NCBI RefSeq assembly: GCF_025950085.1
Contig: NZ_JAPDDS010000018.1
Location: forward strand, 37,981 to 101,980
Length of the DNA stretch: 64,000 bases
Source of the DNA: Luteolibacter flavescens
GTDB taxonomy: Bacteria; Verrucomicrobiota; Verrucomicrobiia; Verrucomicrobiales; Akkermansiaceae
Direction: 5' to 3'
Shown here: positions 27,197-37,300 of the stretch, piece by piece
Layout: the number at the start of each line of letters is the position of its first letter
Position numbering within the stretch: the first letter of the stretch is position 1
The notes under the pieces: generated by a model
Seen by the model: only the letters and a program-made list of their open reading frames with translations
Database searches by the model: none
What the model was told of the DNA's origin: nothing
Program-made: the position numbers and the translations under genes

Positions 27197-27901
27197 TCAA
27201 TCGCGGCTCATGAACAACCGGAGCACGTAGTAGAACATGGTCGCGACGCTTGCGAAGAGCGAGAGCGAGGCGGCGACGTGCTGGCCGGGCGAGTAGTGAT
27301 AGAGCATCGCACTCGTCGTGTAGAGGATCGAGCCTGCCGCCAGGACGATCATGCCGACCGAGAACCAGGTGCCGAGACCGAAGCCGAAGAGGATCGCGGA
27401 AACAACCAGACCGATCGCGACGATACCGCCGATTTTCAGCGCACCGCCGAGGAAGGTGAAGTCCTTCTTGGTGGTGAAGGCGATCGCGGTCAGGCCGAGA
27501 ACGAGGCCGCCGGTGACGACGCCCGCCTTGCCGATGGCCATCGGGTCATAAAGCTTTGCGAAAAGCAGCATCGGCAGGAAGATCGCGGCCTGCGCCACGA
27601 CGTAGAGGCCGAGACCCAGATACTGGGTGCTCTTCGAGGTGCTGCTGTAGGCCCACTTGTTGGCGATGTAGGAGGCACCCATGAAGGCGCCGAGGACCAG
27701 CAACATGTTGAATTTGCCTGAGCTGAGCCAGCCGAAGACGGCTTCCGGCGGGACGATGGCCAGGAGCACCGCCTCAAGCGCGGCGAAGGCGAGGATGGCA
27801 CCTGCAAGGTGGTAGTAGGTCTTCCGCACGAAGTCCGTCCGCGTTTCCAGCGGCGCCTCCGCCACCGGACCGACGGCATAGGGATTGAAGGAGGAATTCA
27901 T
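27197..27901 (-). CDS. BAX inhibitor-1 (YccA/UPF0005) family membrane protein
   Basis: A 234-residue protein with seven hydrophobic segments, starting with a soluble stretch (NPYAVGPVAEAPLETRTDFVRKTYYHLAGA) and carrying the BI-1 core (SGKFNMLLVLGAFMGASYIA; LGLGLYVVAQAAIFLPML). This family includes proton-sensitive Ca2+ leak channels and the FtsH modulator YccA. Single gene with its own terminator. Confidence 0.88.
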   Translation of the reverse strand: MNSSFNPYAVGPVAEAPLETRTDFVRKTYYHLAGAILAFAALEAVLLAIVPPEAVFGWLSSGKFNMLLVLGAFMGASYIANKWAYSSTSKSTQYLGLGLYVVAQAAIFLPMLLFAKLYDPMAIGKAGVVTGGLVLGLTAIAFTTKKDFTFLGGALKIGGIVAIGLVVSAILFGFGLGTWFSVGMIVLAAGSILYTTSAMLYHYSPGQHVAASLSLFASVATMFYYVLRLFMSRD

Positions 27902-27974
27902 ATGTCGCAGGATGTATGGTCGCCACTTCCCCTCGAATCAAGGTGATTTCGGTGACGGGCAGTCCCAGCGAACC

Positions 27975-28742
27975 TCAGCGGGCCAGCTTCCCGGCGAAGA
28001 CGCGGAACTTCGGCGGCCGCAGGAAGGCCACCAGTGCTTGATTCGAGCGCTCGGCGAAATCCACTGCCAGCGAGGAGGGAGCGGAGAGCGCGGCTACCAG
28101 CGGGATGCCACCCGCGAGCGCCTTTTGCATGATCTCGAAAGATACGCGTCCGGACACCAATAGGAAACTTTGTGATAAATTCCACCCGGCTTCGACAGCG
28201 TGTCCCAGCACCTTGTCCACCGCGTTGTGCCGGCCGATGTCCTCTCGGATCACCTGCGGGTTCCCGTCGGCAGCGAAAATTCCCGCGGCATGTAGTCCTC
28301 CCGTGCGGGCGAAGACGGACTGTGCCTCGCGCAGCTTTTCCGGTGCGGCCAGCAGCACCTCCGGGGAAAAGAGCATGCTTTCGGGGAGGGGCGGGCGCTG
28401 CGTCGTCACCGCCTCGATGGTCGCCTTCCCGCAGACCCCGCAGGATGAGGCGCTGAAGACGTGGCGCGTCAGCTTCTGCAGATCCACCTCTGCGGAGTCA
28501 GCGAGGAAGACCAGCGCGTGATTGTCGCGGGAGTCCGTGTCGATCTTCCGCACATCCTCTCGGGAGCGGATGACGCCCTCCGTCAGCAGGAAGCCGAGCG
28601 CGAGGTCCGCATCGTGGCCCGGCGTGCGCATGGTGACCGCGACCGGGTGGCCATCGATCACGATCTGCAGGGGCTCCTCGATCACGACCTGATCGGGAAC
28701 TTCCGCGCCCTCCGCGTCCGTGGCCATCACGTGCTTGTCCAT
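27975..28742 (-). CDS. fdhD: Sulfurtransferase FdhD
   Basis: A 255-residue cytoplasmic protein that transfers sulfur from IscS to the Mo-bis-MGD cofactor of formate dehydrogenase. The functional CxxC is Cys101/Cys104 (SSCGVCGK). Other landmarks are VTMRTPGHDADLALGFLLTEG, RTGGLHAAG and REDIGRHNAVDKVLG. No formate dehydrogenase is encoded nearby, so its client is elsewhere. Confidence 0.93.
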   Translation of the reverse strand: MDKHVMATDAEGAEVPDQVVIEEPLQIVIDGHPVAVTMRTPGHDADLALGFLLTEGVIRSREDVRKIDTDSRDNHALVFLADSAEVDLQKLTRHVFSASSCGVCGKATIEAVTTQRPPLPESMLFSPEVLLAAPEKLREAQSVFARTGGLHAAGIFAADGNPQVIREDIGRHNAVDKVLGHAVEAGWNLSQSFLLVSGRVSFEIMQKALAGGIPLVAALSAPSSLAVDFAERSNQALVAFLRPPKFRVFAGKLAR

Positions 28743-28769
28743 GCCGGGCTCTTGCCTAGATTTGCAGCC

Positions 28770-29306
28770 ATGATTCGGAAAGCCCCGATTGCCCTGGCCG
28801 TGGCGCTGCTGCTCGCCTCATGCGCCGGCACGCCGAACCTGCACCGGGTGGATGAGAAGGTGTGGCGGTCCGGCCAGCCCGGGCGTTCGCATTTCCGCGA
28901 CTTACAGAAGGAGGGGATCGGCGAGGTGCTGTGCCTGCGCCGCTGGCACTCGGACAAGGAAGAGGCGGGCAAAAGCCTGAAGCTCCATCACGTCCGCATG
29001 AGGGCCGGCGAGATCCGCGACGAGGACATCGTGGAGGCGCTGCGGATCATGGTGTCCGCGGAGAAGCCGCTGCTGGTCCACTGCTTCCACGGGGCGGACC
29101 GCACCGGGGTGGTCATCGCGATGTATCGCATGGTCGTGCAGGATTGGTCGCGGGAGCGGGCCATTGCCGAGCTGACTGACGAGGCCCACGGCCACCACGC
29201 CAAGGTCTTCCCGAATATCCGGGAATACCTTGAGACCGTGGACGTGGCGAGGATCCGGCGGGAAGTCTACCGGCCTCAGACCGGCAGCTCGAATCCCGTC
29301 CGGTAG
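28770..29306 (+). CDS. Dual-specificity/tyrosine phosphatase-like lipoprotein
   Basis: A 178-residue protein with a lipobox (ALLLASCAG) and a cysteine-dependent phosphatase domain: P-loop HCFHGADRTG (CX5R) and the upstream VWRSGQPGRSHFRDLQKEGI common in bacterial DSP-like proteins. An envelope-located phosphatase (possibly phosphoinositide- or protein-directed) is inferred. The 3' end overlaps the convergent dehydrogenase gene by 31 bases. Confidence 0.8.
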   Translation: MIRKAPIALAVALLLASCAGTPNLHRVDEKVWRSGQPGRSHFRDLQKEGIGEVLCLRRWHSDKEEAGKSLKLHHVRMRAGEIRDEDIVEALRIMVSAEKPLLVHCFHGADRTGVVIAMYRMVVQDWSRERAIAELTDEAHGHHAKVFPNIREYLETVDVARIRREVYRPQTGSSNPVR

Positions 29307-30700
29307 CTGCCCTTCAGCAGGGCATTCGCCTTGTCCGCATGGGTGCCGGTGAATTTCTCGCCGCTCATGGCGAGGGAGGCTCCCAGGCGGATCTTCTGCT
29401 TGGCCAGGTCTACGTTGTTCGCCGCGAGGTGGGCGGCCATGCGCTCCACGGCCTCGGCGGCTGCGGCGTTTGAGAAGGCCTCCTTCACCTCGCCCGGCGA
29501 GGCGGGGGTGCCGAGGTCCCAGGAGATGTTCCCGATGTGGGCCAGCGCGGACGAGAGGTGGCCATTCTCGGCGGAGTGGCGCGCGTCCTGTTTCCCGGCG
29601 CGGATGGCGTCCACCCAGGTGCCGAAGTGCGAGCGCCCGCCCTGGAAGGACCGGAGCTGCTTACCCTCGGTGTCAAACATCTGGCACTTCCCGTCGTGGC
29701 CGCCGGAAAGCCAGCCGCCCTCGTACTCGATCAGGTTTCCCACCTGTTGGCCCTTGTAGGAGTCCATGCCCGATTTGAAATCCACGCCCTTTTTGGGCAA
29801 GCCGCGCACCTCGAAGACGATCGGCACGGGGTGGTAGCCGAGGAAGACGACCTGCGTGTTTGCCACGTCGCCATCGTCATCGTGGGCGAAGCGGCCGCCG
29901 CAGGACAGCACGGTCGGCGGCAATTCCTTCGGGTCGCCCAGCGCCCAGCGGCAGACGTCGAGCTGGTGTGGTCCCTGGTTGCCCAGGTCGCCGTTGCCAT
30001 ACGGGGACTGCCAGTGCCAGTCGTAGTGGAATTGCTTCCGGCGCGGCGGGTCGGTCGGGCGCGGGCCGCACCACAGGTCGTAGTTCACCTCGGCGGGCGG
30101 CTTCTGCGGGCCGTTCACCTTGCCGATGGACGGGCGGGGCTTGTAGCAAAAGCCGCGTGCGAGCTTCAGCTTGCCGAGATTCCCCTCTTTCAGCCACGCG
30201 AATGCCTCGGCCCAAGAGGTCTCCGAGCGGCGCTGGAAGCCGTGGTGGATGATCTTCCCATACTTCGCCTGCGCGTCGGCGAGCACGCGGCCTTCCCACA
30301 CGTTGTGCGAGACGGGCTTCTCCACATAGACGTGCTTGCCATTCGCCGCGGCGGTCACGGCGATCAGCGCGTGGGTGTGGTTCGGCGTGGCGATCACCAC
30401 GGCGTCGATGTCCTTCGCCTCGCACAGCTTGCGATAGTCCTCGTAGGTCGCGACCTTGACGTTCTGCTTCTCCAGCTTGTCCTTTCCTGCGGCCAGCACC
30501 TTCGCGTCGCAGTCGCAGAGCGCGACGAGGCGGACGCCCTTCGTCTTCAGGGCGTTGTCGATGTGGTTCATCCCCCGGCCCTTGAAGCCGATCACGGCCA
30601 GGCGCAGGTCCTCGTTCGCCCCTTGGGCGCGGGCCAGCGGTGAGAGCATCGACCACGTGCCGGCGAAGGCCGAGGTATGGAGGAAAAAGCGGCGGTTCAT
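29276..30700 (-). CDS. Gfo/Idh/MocA-family oxidoreductase, exported
   Basis: A 474-residue NAD(P)-dependent dehydrogenase-like protein. It begins with an export signal of Tat-like type (MNRRFFLHTSAFAGTWSML...ARAQG), then a Rossmann domain (RLAVIGFKGRGMNHIDNAL) and the EKPVSHN motif of the family. The C-terminal beta-sheet domain includes WHWQSPYGNGDLGNQGPH. Such secreted paralogues are abundant in Planctomycetes and Verrucomicrobia and usually act on sugars. It overlaps the DUF6807 gene by four bases (ATGA), so the two proteins probably act together. Confidence 0.9.
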   Translation of the reverse strand: MNRRFFLHTSAFAGTWSMLSPLARAQGANEDLRLAVIGFKGRGMNHIDNALKTKGVRLVALCDCDAKVLAAGKDKLEKQNVKVATYEDYRKLCEAKDIDAVVIATPNHTHALIAVTAAANGKHVYVEKPVSHNVWEGRVLADAQAKYGKIIHHGFQRRSETSWAEAFAWLKEGNLGKLKLARGFCYKPRPSIGKVNGPQKPPAEVNYDLWCGPRPTDPPRRKQFHYDWHWQSPYGNGDLGNQGPHQLDVCRWALGDPKELPPTVLSCGGRFAHDDDGDVANTQVVFLGYHPVPIVFEVRGLPKKGVDFKSGMDSYKGQQVGNLIEYEGGWLSGGHDGKCQMFDTEGKQLRSFQGGRSHFGTWVDAIRAGKQDARHSAENGHLSSALAHIGNISWDLGTPASPGEVKEAFSNAAAAEAVERMAAHLAANNVDLAKQKIRLGASLAMSGEKFTGTHADKANALLKGSYRTGFELPV

Positions 30701-31629
30701 GGCGTCTGCGAGAAGTCGGTCCAGTGGTCGGCCAGCCTGGCGGATTCCAGGCTGCCGTGGTGGAGGACCACGCCATAACGGAATGTCATCGACTCGCCTT
30801 TCTTCAAGACATGATCGCCGAGGTGCTTGTCATCCTTCTTCTCGAAGTCGTGGATGCCGAAGGGATTTGCCGCCAGCAGGCCGTAGTCGCGGGCGTGCCA
30901 CCAGGTGGGAAAGCGGAGATTCGACGGGTGGTCGAAGATCGCGAGCACCGCGGGCTCGTCCTTTTCATCCGGGCCGGTGAAGGCCACCCACTTCGAGCGC
31001 TTGCCCCAGCAGTCGTTGTCCTTCCGGCCCTCGGAGTCGGCGATGTGGCCCTTCGCCTGGGCGCCCTTCTGGCGCAGGGTGCGGTCCACGCGCAGGGCGA
31101 AGAAGCCCTCCTTCGTATCGCCGAATTTCGCGTCGCCATCCGCCGCGGTGAGCTTCGATGAGACGCCGATCAGCGTGGTCTTGTCGTCCAGCTTCTTGAA
31201 GGAATACGTGCGCTCCTCGGTCAGGTGGGTCTTGCCGCCCGCGGTCCACGCGAGGTCCACGGTGAAGGAGTCGTTCTTCATCCCGTGGACCTTCTTCGTC
31301 TCGATCCGCGGGTCCTTGCCGAATTGGAAGGCCCAGAAGTCGTGGCCGTTCACCTCGCCGTGGCTCATCCAGAAGGACCGGTGGTGCGGGTGGTCGCGCT
31401 CTTCTCCCTTCGCGCTGTCATCCATCGGCCAGCGGCGGCTCAGCGTCGCACCGGACTCGGACAGGAGCGGGTAGAGATAGGGCACCTTAGAGTCCGTGTG
31501 AAAGGCGGTGAAGGGCTTGCCATCCAGCTCCACCTGGACCGTTGTCGGTTCGGTGGTGGCCTTGATCGTGAATCCTTCGTCCGCGGACGCCGCGGCGGTG
31601 AAAAGCAGGGGCAGGATGAGGCGCTTCAT
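30697..31629 (-). CDS. DUF6807 (PmoA-like) family secreted protein
   Basis: A 310-residue protein with a signal peptide (MKRLILPLLFTAAASA) and the family features VPYLYPLLSESGATLSRRWP, ERDHPHHRSFWMSHGEVNG, and KSKWVAFTGP-like C-terminal sheet segments. The His-rich motif (DHPHHRS) may bind metal or substrate. It heads the operon with the Gfo/Idh gene, a common pairing, probably in carbohydrate catabolism. The start MKRLIL is chosen over upstream in-frame ATGs because it opens the signal peptide. Confidence 0.82.
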   Translation of the reverse strand: MKRLILPLLFTAAASADEGFTIKATTEPTTVQVELDGKPFTAFHTDSKVPYLYPLLSESGATLSRRWPMDDSAKGEERDHPHHRSFWMSHGEVNGHDFWAFQFGKDPRIETKKVHGMKNDSFTVDLAWTAGGKTHLTEERTYSFKKLDDKTTLIGVSSKLTAADGDAKFGDTKEGFFALRVDRTLRQKGAQAKGHIADSEGRKDNDCWGKRSKWVAFTGPDEKDEPAVLAIFDHPSNLRFPTWWHARDYGLLAANPFGIHDFEKKDDKHLGDHVLKKGESMTFRYGVVLHHGSLESARLADHWTDFSQTP

Positions 31630-31713
31630 TCCGGCAAGCTGGACAAGAGGCTGCGGGTGGGCGATGGAAAATTGCGGAATAACCTCCATGAGGCATTCTC
31701 CAAGAAACGTCTG

Positions 31714-32262
31714 ATGTCGGAATTCGAACAACTCGTCGATGCCCATTACGAAGCGCTCTACCGCTTCGCGATGTCGCTATCGAAAAACGCGGACACCGCG
31801 GCTGACCTCGTCCAGCAGACCTTTTGCATCTGGGCCCAGAAGGGGCACCAGCTCAAGGAGCGGGACAAGGCGAAGACCTGGCTCTTCACCACCCTGCACC
31901 GCGAATTCCTCGCCCTCGCCCGCAAGGCGAAACGCTATACCGACGAGGAACTGACCGAGGCCGTGGCGGGCAGGATGTGCTCGGAGGAAGACGACACCGA
32001 GCGCCAGATGGACGGCCAGCGCGCGCTCGAGCTGCTGGGCGACCTTGACGAAACCTTCCGCGCACCGCTCGCACTGTTTTACCTGCAACAGCATAGTTAC
32101 AAGGAGATCGCCGAGATCCTCGACGTGCCGATCGGCACGGTGATGTCCCGCATCTCACGGGCAAAGGACATGCTCCGCCGCCGGATGACCGCGGAGCCTT
32201 CCAGCGCTCCGAAAAACATTCTTCAACTGCAACCTGAGGCCCTGAGATCAAGCCATGGATAA
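31714..32262 (+). CDS. ECF-type RNA polymerase sigma factor
   Basis: A 182-residue sigma-70 family protein: region 2 (YEALYRFAMSLSKNADTAADLVQQTFCIWA, with WLFTTLHREFL) and region 4 (SYKEIAEILDVPIGTVMSRISRAKDMLRRRM). It lacks sigma regions 1 and 3, as in extracytoplasmic-function factors. It overlaps the downstream membrane protein gene by eight bases, which marks that protein as its anti-sigma factor. It is divergent from the DUF6807/Gfo operon, a possible target. Confidence 0.92.
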   Translation: MSEFEQLVDAHYEALYRFAMSLSKNADTAADLVQQTFCIWAQKGHQLKERDKAKTWLFTTLHREFLALARKAKRYTDEELTEAVAGRMCSEEDDTERQMDGQRALELLGDLDETFRAPLALFYLQQHSYKEIAEILDVPIGTVMSRISRAKDMLRRRMTAEPSSAPKNILQLQPEALRSSHG

Positions 32263-33211
32263 GGAGGAAGCACGCTTTATCCTCCGTTGCTTCCGCCCCG
32301 ATGGAGCGGACGCGGAGAACCCGGATTTCGCCGAGGCGCTGGCCTGGGCGGCGAAGGATCGCGAACTCGGCGAGTGGCTGGCCCGTGAGCGGGCGAGCGA
32401 CGCCGGTTTCGCCACCGCGCTGAATGCGGTGACCATCCCGCCGATGCTGCGGGAGGAAATCCTCGTCGGCCTCGCCATGGAGCGCGGGGATGCGGCAGTG
32501 TATCCGGACAAGTTCGACGTCTCGGTCATCGGGGCGATGGCGGGCATCCAGCCGCCGCGTGCCCTGCGCGGGGAGATCCTTTCCGCCATGGAGCGCACCG
32601 CGGCCGAGCCGGTCAGGGCGCGCCGGTGGTGGAATTTCGGCCTGCCAGCCGCCGCGGCCGCGGGCATCGCGCTCGCCTTCATGGCCAGCCGGCCGGGTGG
32701 CGAAGTGGATGCCAACCTCGTGTCCGACGGGGTGCCGTACGTCGGCTCCGGAAACATCGTCCCGGTATCCGCCTCGCTGCCGATCAGCCGGGTGGAGGAG
32801 GGCTTCATCAAGACCTTCGAGACCTCGGGCCTGCGGCTCGACCTGAACAATCCGGACCATCACCTGCTCTTCGACCACATCAAGGCGGCCAAGCTGCCTT
32901 GCCCGAACCGCTGCCTGCCCGAGGGTCTGAAGAAGATCCCGGGACTCGGCTGCCGCGAGATCGAGATCGAGGGGAAAAAGGGCGCTCTGGTCTGCTTCCG
33001 CCAAGAGAATGACGAGGTCCACCTCATGGTCTTCAAGCGCTGCGATGTGAAGTGCAAGCTGTCCGCGGTCGGACAGCCGACCTTTGGCAAGCACGGCACC
33101 TGGACCGCCGCCCGCTGGAGCGACGATGACTGGGTCTTCGTCCTGATGGGCGAGAAGAACGCCGAGCGAAAGCAAAACGTCGATCGCAAGCGGCTGGAAG
33201 AGATGTTCTGA
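32255..33211 (+). CDS. Putative transmembrane anti-sigma factor with a Cys-rich extracytoplasmic domain
   Basis: A 318-residue protein: about 125 cytoplasmic residues, one membrane helix (FGLPAAAAAGIALAFMA), and an outer domain containing six or seven cysteines (CPNRC, GLGCRE, LVCF, KRCDVKC). I see no HxxxCxxC zinc anti-sigma motif. The overlap with the ECF sigma gene supports the assignment. The Cys-rich outer part could sense metals or redox state (inference). Confidence 0.7.
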   Translation: MDKEEARFILRCFRPDGADAENPDFAEALAWAAKDRELGEWLARERASDAGFATALNAVTIPPMLREEILVGLAMERGDAAVYPDKFDVSVIGAMAGIQPPRALRGEILSAMERTAAEPVRARRWWNFGLPAAAAAGIALAFMASRPGGEVDANLVSDGVPYVGSGNIVPVSASLPISRVEEGFIKTFETSGLRLDLNNPDHHLLFDHIKAAKLPCPNRCLPEGLKKIPGLGCREIEIEGKKGALVCFRQENDEVHLMVFKRCDVKCKLSAVGQPTFGKHGTWTAARWSDDDWVFVLMGEKNAERKQNVDRKRLEEMF

Positions 33212-33227
33212 CCGCGCCCCTGCGGAG

Positions 33228-33659
33228 TCACACCGGGATCACGTCCACCGCTTCCGATCCGCGGGCGACCAACCGCGTGGGTATGCCTGCGTCGAAAGTC
33301 GCAAAGCGGATCCCGTACTTCAGCGCCAGCGCCACTAGATACACGTCGGTCAGGCGCTGCGGCGTGAGTCCTGCAAGCGAGGTCAGGAGCGGATCGTCGA
33401 ATGACAGGTCGCAGGGCAGGAAATGATGACCGCGGCGTGCGCGGTAGGCCTTCAGGTCGAGCAGGGCTTTCTCCGGCGAGCCCGGACCATGCGGGTAGGA
33501 GGGATGGCCGTAGATGCGGAGGAAGCCGCTTTCCGTGATCGGGCAGGTGGCGAGCCCCATCGTCGGACGCGCTGCCAGCCAGCGCCGTGCCGCTACGTGG
33601 TGCTCATGGCGCGGGTCGGCCAGCGCAATCAGCACCGGGACATCGGCGAGCCGGATCAT
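33228..33659 (-). CDS. PIN-domain toxin (VapC-like)
   Basis: A 143-residue PIN-domain ribonuclease. Acidic active-site positions are visible: Asp in MIRLADVPVLIALAD, Glu in ITESGFLRI, Asp in RLTDVYLVALAL, and Asp in FATFDAGIP. The TESGFLRI and TDVYLVALALKYG motifs put it in the VapC-like (TA system VapC family) group. It overlaps the upstream antitoxin gene by four bases. Confidence 0.88.
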   Translation of the reverse strand: MIRLADVPVLIALADPRHEHHVAARRWLAARPTMGLATCPITESGFLRIYGHPSYPHGPGSPEKALLDLKAYRARRGHHFLPCDLSFDDPLLTSLAGLTPQRLTDVYLVALALKYGIRFATFDAGIPTRLVARGSEAVDVIPV

Positions 33660-33919
33660 ATGCCCTGCTGGTCGCGCAACCGCTCGATGAAGGCGGCGGT
33701 CACCACCGTGGTGTCGCCCGGGATGCGGCGGAGCAGCGGGACGCCGAAGCTATCGATCTCGAAGTGCCGGTCGTGGGCCGTGCGCGCGGTGGTCCGCGAG
33801 GGCGAAAGTTCCTTCTCAAGGGCCTCCACCACCACCTCGGCCAGCGTAACGCCCTGCTCGGAGGCGCGGCAGTGCGCCCTCTGATGCAGGGAAGTAGGAA
33901 GATCGATCAGGGTTTTCAT
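33656..33919 (-). CDS. VapB-like antitoxin
   Basis: An 87-residue protein starting MKTLIDLPTSLHQRAHCRA, a ribbon-helix-helix-type N-terminus (SEQGVTLAEVVVEALEKEL), with a C-terminal tail able to wrap the PIN toxin. The frame upstream to 33979 adds only basic residues. It is translationally coupled to the toxin gene. Confidence 0.8.
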   Translation of the reverse strand: MKTLIDLPTSLHQRAHCRASEQGVTLAEVVVEALEKELSPSRTTARTAHDRHFEIDSFGVPLLRRIPGDTTVVTAAFIERLRDQQGI

Positions 33920-34114
33920 CCCGCGGGATACGCGGCGGCGGGAGGCAATCCGATCATTTCGTTTTCTGGAAAGTGGCATTCATGTGTGCGCTTGGTGCTG
34001 GTGTGGTACGGGCAGTGCTGCGATTTGCAGCTTGTTCCGCCCTTCAAAGCCTGCTATGCCACGCCCCGCTCTGGAGGTGATTCCCTTCACGGCTTTTCCG
34101 ATCCCCCCGGTGCC

Positions 34115-34327
34115 ATGAAGATCTCGAATGCCTGCCGCAGAGCCTTGGCCGCGGTGAATCTGCTCATCCTGTCCGTGGCCCATGCCACGCAGGGCCCCGG
34201 GATCGGCGACCCGATCCCCGAGGTGAAGGCGACCGCCGTGCCCGAGCCCTCGCCGCTCTTCCTGCTGGCCGGTGCGATGGCCGTGCTCCTGCTGCTGATG
34301 CGAAAGGGCGGGCCGCGCTCCCGCTGA
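34115..34327 (+). CDS. Minimal PEP-CTERM protein
   Basis: A 70-residue protein consisting almost only of sorting signals. It has an N-terminal signal peptide (ALAAVNLLILSVAHAT), about 17 mature residues, then VPEPSPLFLLAGAMAVLLLLMRKGGPR, a PEP motif, membrane helix and basic tail. An exosortase would cleave after the PEP motif, leaving a very short exported peptide. It ends ten bases from the convergent nSTAND gene. Confidence 0.65.
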   Translation: MKISNACRRALAAVNLLILSVAHATQGPGIGDPIPEVKATAVPEPSPLFLLAGAMAVLLLLMRKGGPRSR

Positions 34328-34337
34328 GGAGCGGCTG

Positions 34338-37300
34338 TCAGTCTTCGATGCCGGGGAACTTGTCCGGGTCGGGAAGATCGTCAGGGTTGGAGAGATCGTC
34401 CGGATACGGAAGCTCGTCCATCCCGCTGTCCCCGTCCTCTTCGGGGATCTCGATGGCCTTCGGTGCGGCTTCTTCCGGCTCGGCTTCCCCGCGGCTGCGC
34501 TTTGCCACCGAGAGCAAGATCTGGGTGAGGTCATCGGGCCACTCAAGGGACTCGACGCTCTTTTCCTCACCCCACTCGGGGCTCAGGATGATGAGGTCCT
34601 GGAATGCCTCGTCGGCACGCTCGGTGCGGCCGGTCTGCTCGGCGGCGCAGACGAGCATGGCCGTGGCGGTCTGTGTCTGGTCCTCGGTGAAGGGGATCTT
34701 GAAGCCGTGCTCCAGCATGATGCCGGCTTCCTCCGGGTGCGCCGTGGTGAGCAGCAGCCAGGCGGAGTCGTAGGCGAAGTCCACATCGGCGGCGAAGCGC
34801 GCCTTGCCGCGGTTCAGCAGCTCGATCGCCGCAACATCCTGCATGTCCTCCAACACGCACTGGGCGGCATAGAGGTAGTCATTCGGGACGATCTCACCGC
34901 GTTCGCTGTCGATGAGCAGCAGCCATCGGGCGTAGGCAGCGGTGAAATCCCCCTGCGCCATGAAGGAGCGGGCCTCGATCCGCAGGCAGTCCGGGTGCGA
35001 TGCCCCGGCGAGCCGCGCGTGATCGACCATCCGGGTCACGAGGTCCGCCGAGCCCGCGTCGTCCGCCAGCGCGAGCGCGCAGGTCACCAGTGCATCGCGG
35101 ACGCGCTTCACGCCGAAGTCGGCGGTGGTTTCCTTCTGAAGAAGCAATTCGCCGAGGACGGTGAGATCTTCCACGCTGGCGTCGGGCGCGGCATGGAGCG
35201 TCGCGGCCATCCGGTCGATCTCATCGAGGAAGGCATTGGTTTCCTCGTAGCCCATCAGGGACTCCCAGCCATGCCAATCGCTCCCGGACTCGAGCGCTCC
35301 GAAGTCCGGCACCTCCGGCCACATGGCGAAGACCTCCGCCTTTTTCCCTTCTGCCCAGTAGGTGCGGGCCGTGGCGTATTCGCGGACGGGCCCCGGCAGG
35401 TCCTTCGCCATGCCCAGTGCTGCTACCAGTGCGGCGGGGTCGTTTGCCCGCAGGGCTGCCTGCATCGCGGCGATCGCGGCGGGGCCCTCGCCCGCCACCG
35501 CGGTCATCGTGCGGGCCACCTTTTCCGCCAGCGGCTCATCGGAAGGCATGGCCACCCATGCCGCCCGCAGCCATGGCGAGCCGAGCGCCTCCAGCGAACG
35601 CTCCACTGCCACCGGGCAGGCGGATGCGAGGCGCGAAGCGATGAGGAAATGCGCCTGCTCCAGCGTCAGGGCGGCATCGTCCGGGATCTTCCCGGCGAGG
35701 AATTCCGCGGCCTTCGTCACCTCGCCGCGGAGGGCCAGCGCCTCGGCATGGGCGATGGCGTGTTCAGGGGTATTCTCCGCGTCCCAGGTGGCCAAGGTGG
35801 ATGCCACGTGGCCATCCAGCAGCGCCACGGCGGCGGGCTGGCGACCGAGTTCATCGTCGATCAGCTTGATCCGCCAGTCGCTCTGCTCGCCCTCATCGAG
35901 GGCCTTGCGCAGCGCTGCCAGCGTGGCGGGATCGAGTTTTTCCAGCGCGGCGAAATCGATGCCCGGGAATTCCTCAGGATCGCTTTCCGTCACCAGCGTC
36001 TTGCCAGCCCGGGAAATCCGGAGGACCTGCCAGGCGGCGCGCTTGAGTTCGGTGGTGGCGGCCGGGTCCCCGGCCAGCCGGTGAAGGTGGCCGATCTCAG
36101 GATCATTCGGCAGCGGGTCCTCGTGATTTTCCTCGTGGCCCGCCGGGGTTTCGCCGCGCAGCCAGGTGAAGAAGGCATCGTCGGATCGAGCGATGAGACC
36201 GCGGACATAGCTGCGGAACCACGGGTGATCCGTGCCGAGATCGGCGGCCCAGCGGGCGATGCGCTGGCTTTCCCCCTTGCCCAGCGTCAACCGCTGCCAC
36301 ACCGGCTCCCACGTGGCCGGGGTGCTGGCGCGGGGAGGGTGCGCGGCCAGCTTGGCCAGCAGGTCCTTCGCCCCGGGCAGCAGGGATTCCGCGGCGGCGG
36401 CATCCATCGACTTCGCGAGTTCGTGGCGTTTCGCGGACGGCATCGAGGCGAGCGCGCGTGACCCATCGGCGAAGCGTGTGCCCGCGACGGTCTCGGAAAA
36501 CGCGCGCAAGGTGGCGAGCTGCGAGGCATCCAGTCCCCCCAGCCGGGCGAGCGGCACGAAGGCCTCGACCGCGCCGGTGAGTGCGAGCCCGACCATCCCG
36601 TCCCTTTCAGTGAAGCCGTGGCTGACATTCGCGGAGGGCAGGGTGAAACCGCCCACGAGCTGCCTGCCGGATCGCAGGGACCAGGCGTGCAGCAGGGTTC
36701 CGCGGTGGTAGGCGAGCCAGTCGCGGCTCGCGTCGTAGGCCCACATCGCCGGTGAGGTTGCCTGATCCCAGCTCTCGTCACGGGCACCGGACGCTTGCGC
36801 GAGCGGCAGCGTCATGACAGGTGAGAAATCGCGCGCATCGAACACGCGCACGGAGTCCACCGTCGCGACCGCCAGCAGGTCCCGCCCGGCGATGTGGTGC
36901 AGCGCACGGGCATCGACGACAGGCAGCGTGGCCACGCGGCGGAAGCCACCCTTGTCCACGTCAGCGATGATGACTTCCATGGCCCCCATCGCCGCCACCC
37001 GGTGGCGGTCGCCGAGGAAGCTCACGCCGCGGATTTCCGAGACCGGCTCGAGATCGGAGAGGATTTCCCCCGTGGTCGTGTCGCACACCACCATGCCCGC
37101 GGCGGAGTAACCACCGGAGCCGGCGCTGAATCCGGCCTGCACGGTGAAGGCTCCATCGGAGGGCAGGGCGACATCGGTGGTATACATCCAGCCGGGGTGC
37201 CGCTGGAGCGCGGTGACGTGGTCGCCTTCCTTCGTCCTCAGCCGCCAGTCGCGGCCGCGTGATTGAATGCGGTAGGTCGCGTTTTCCCCGGCGGTCATCC

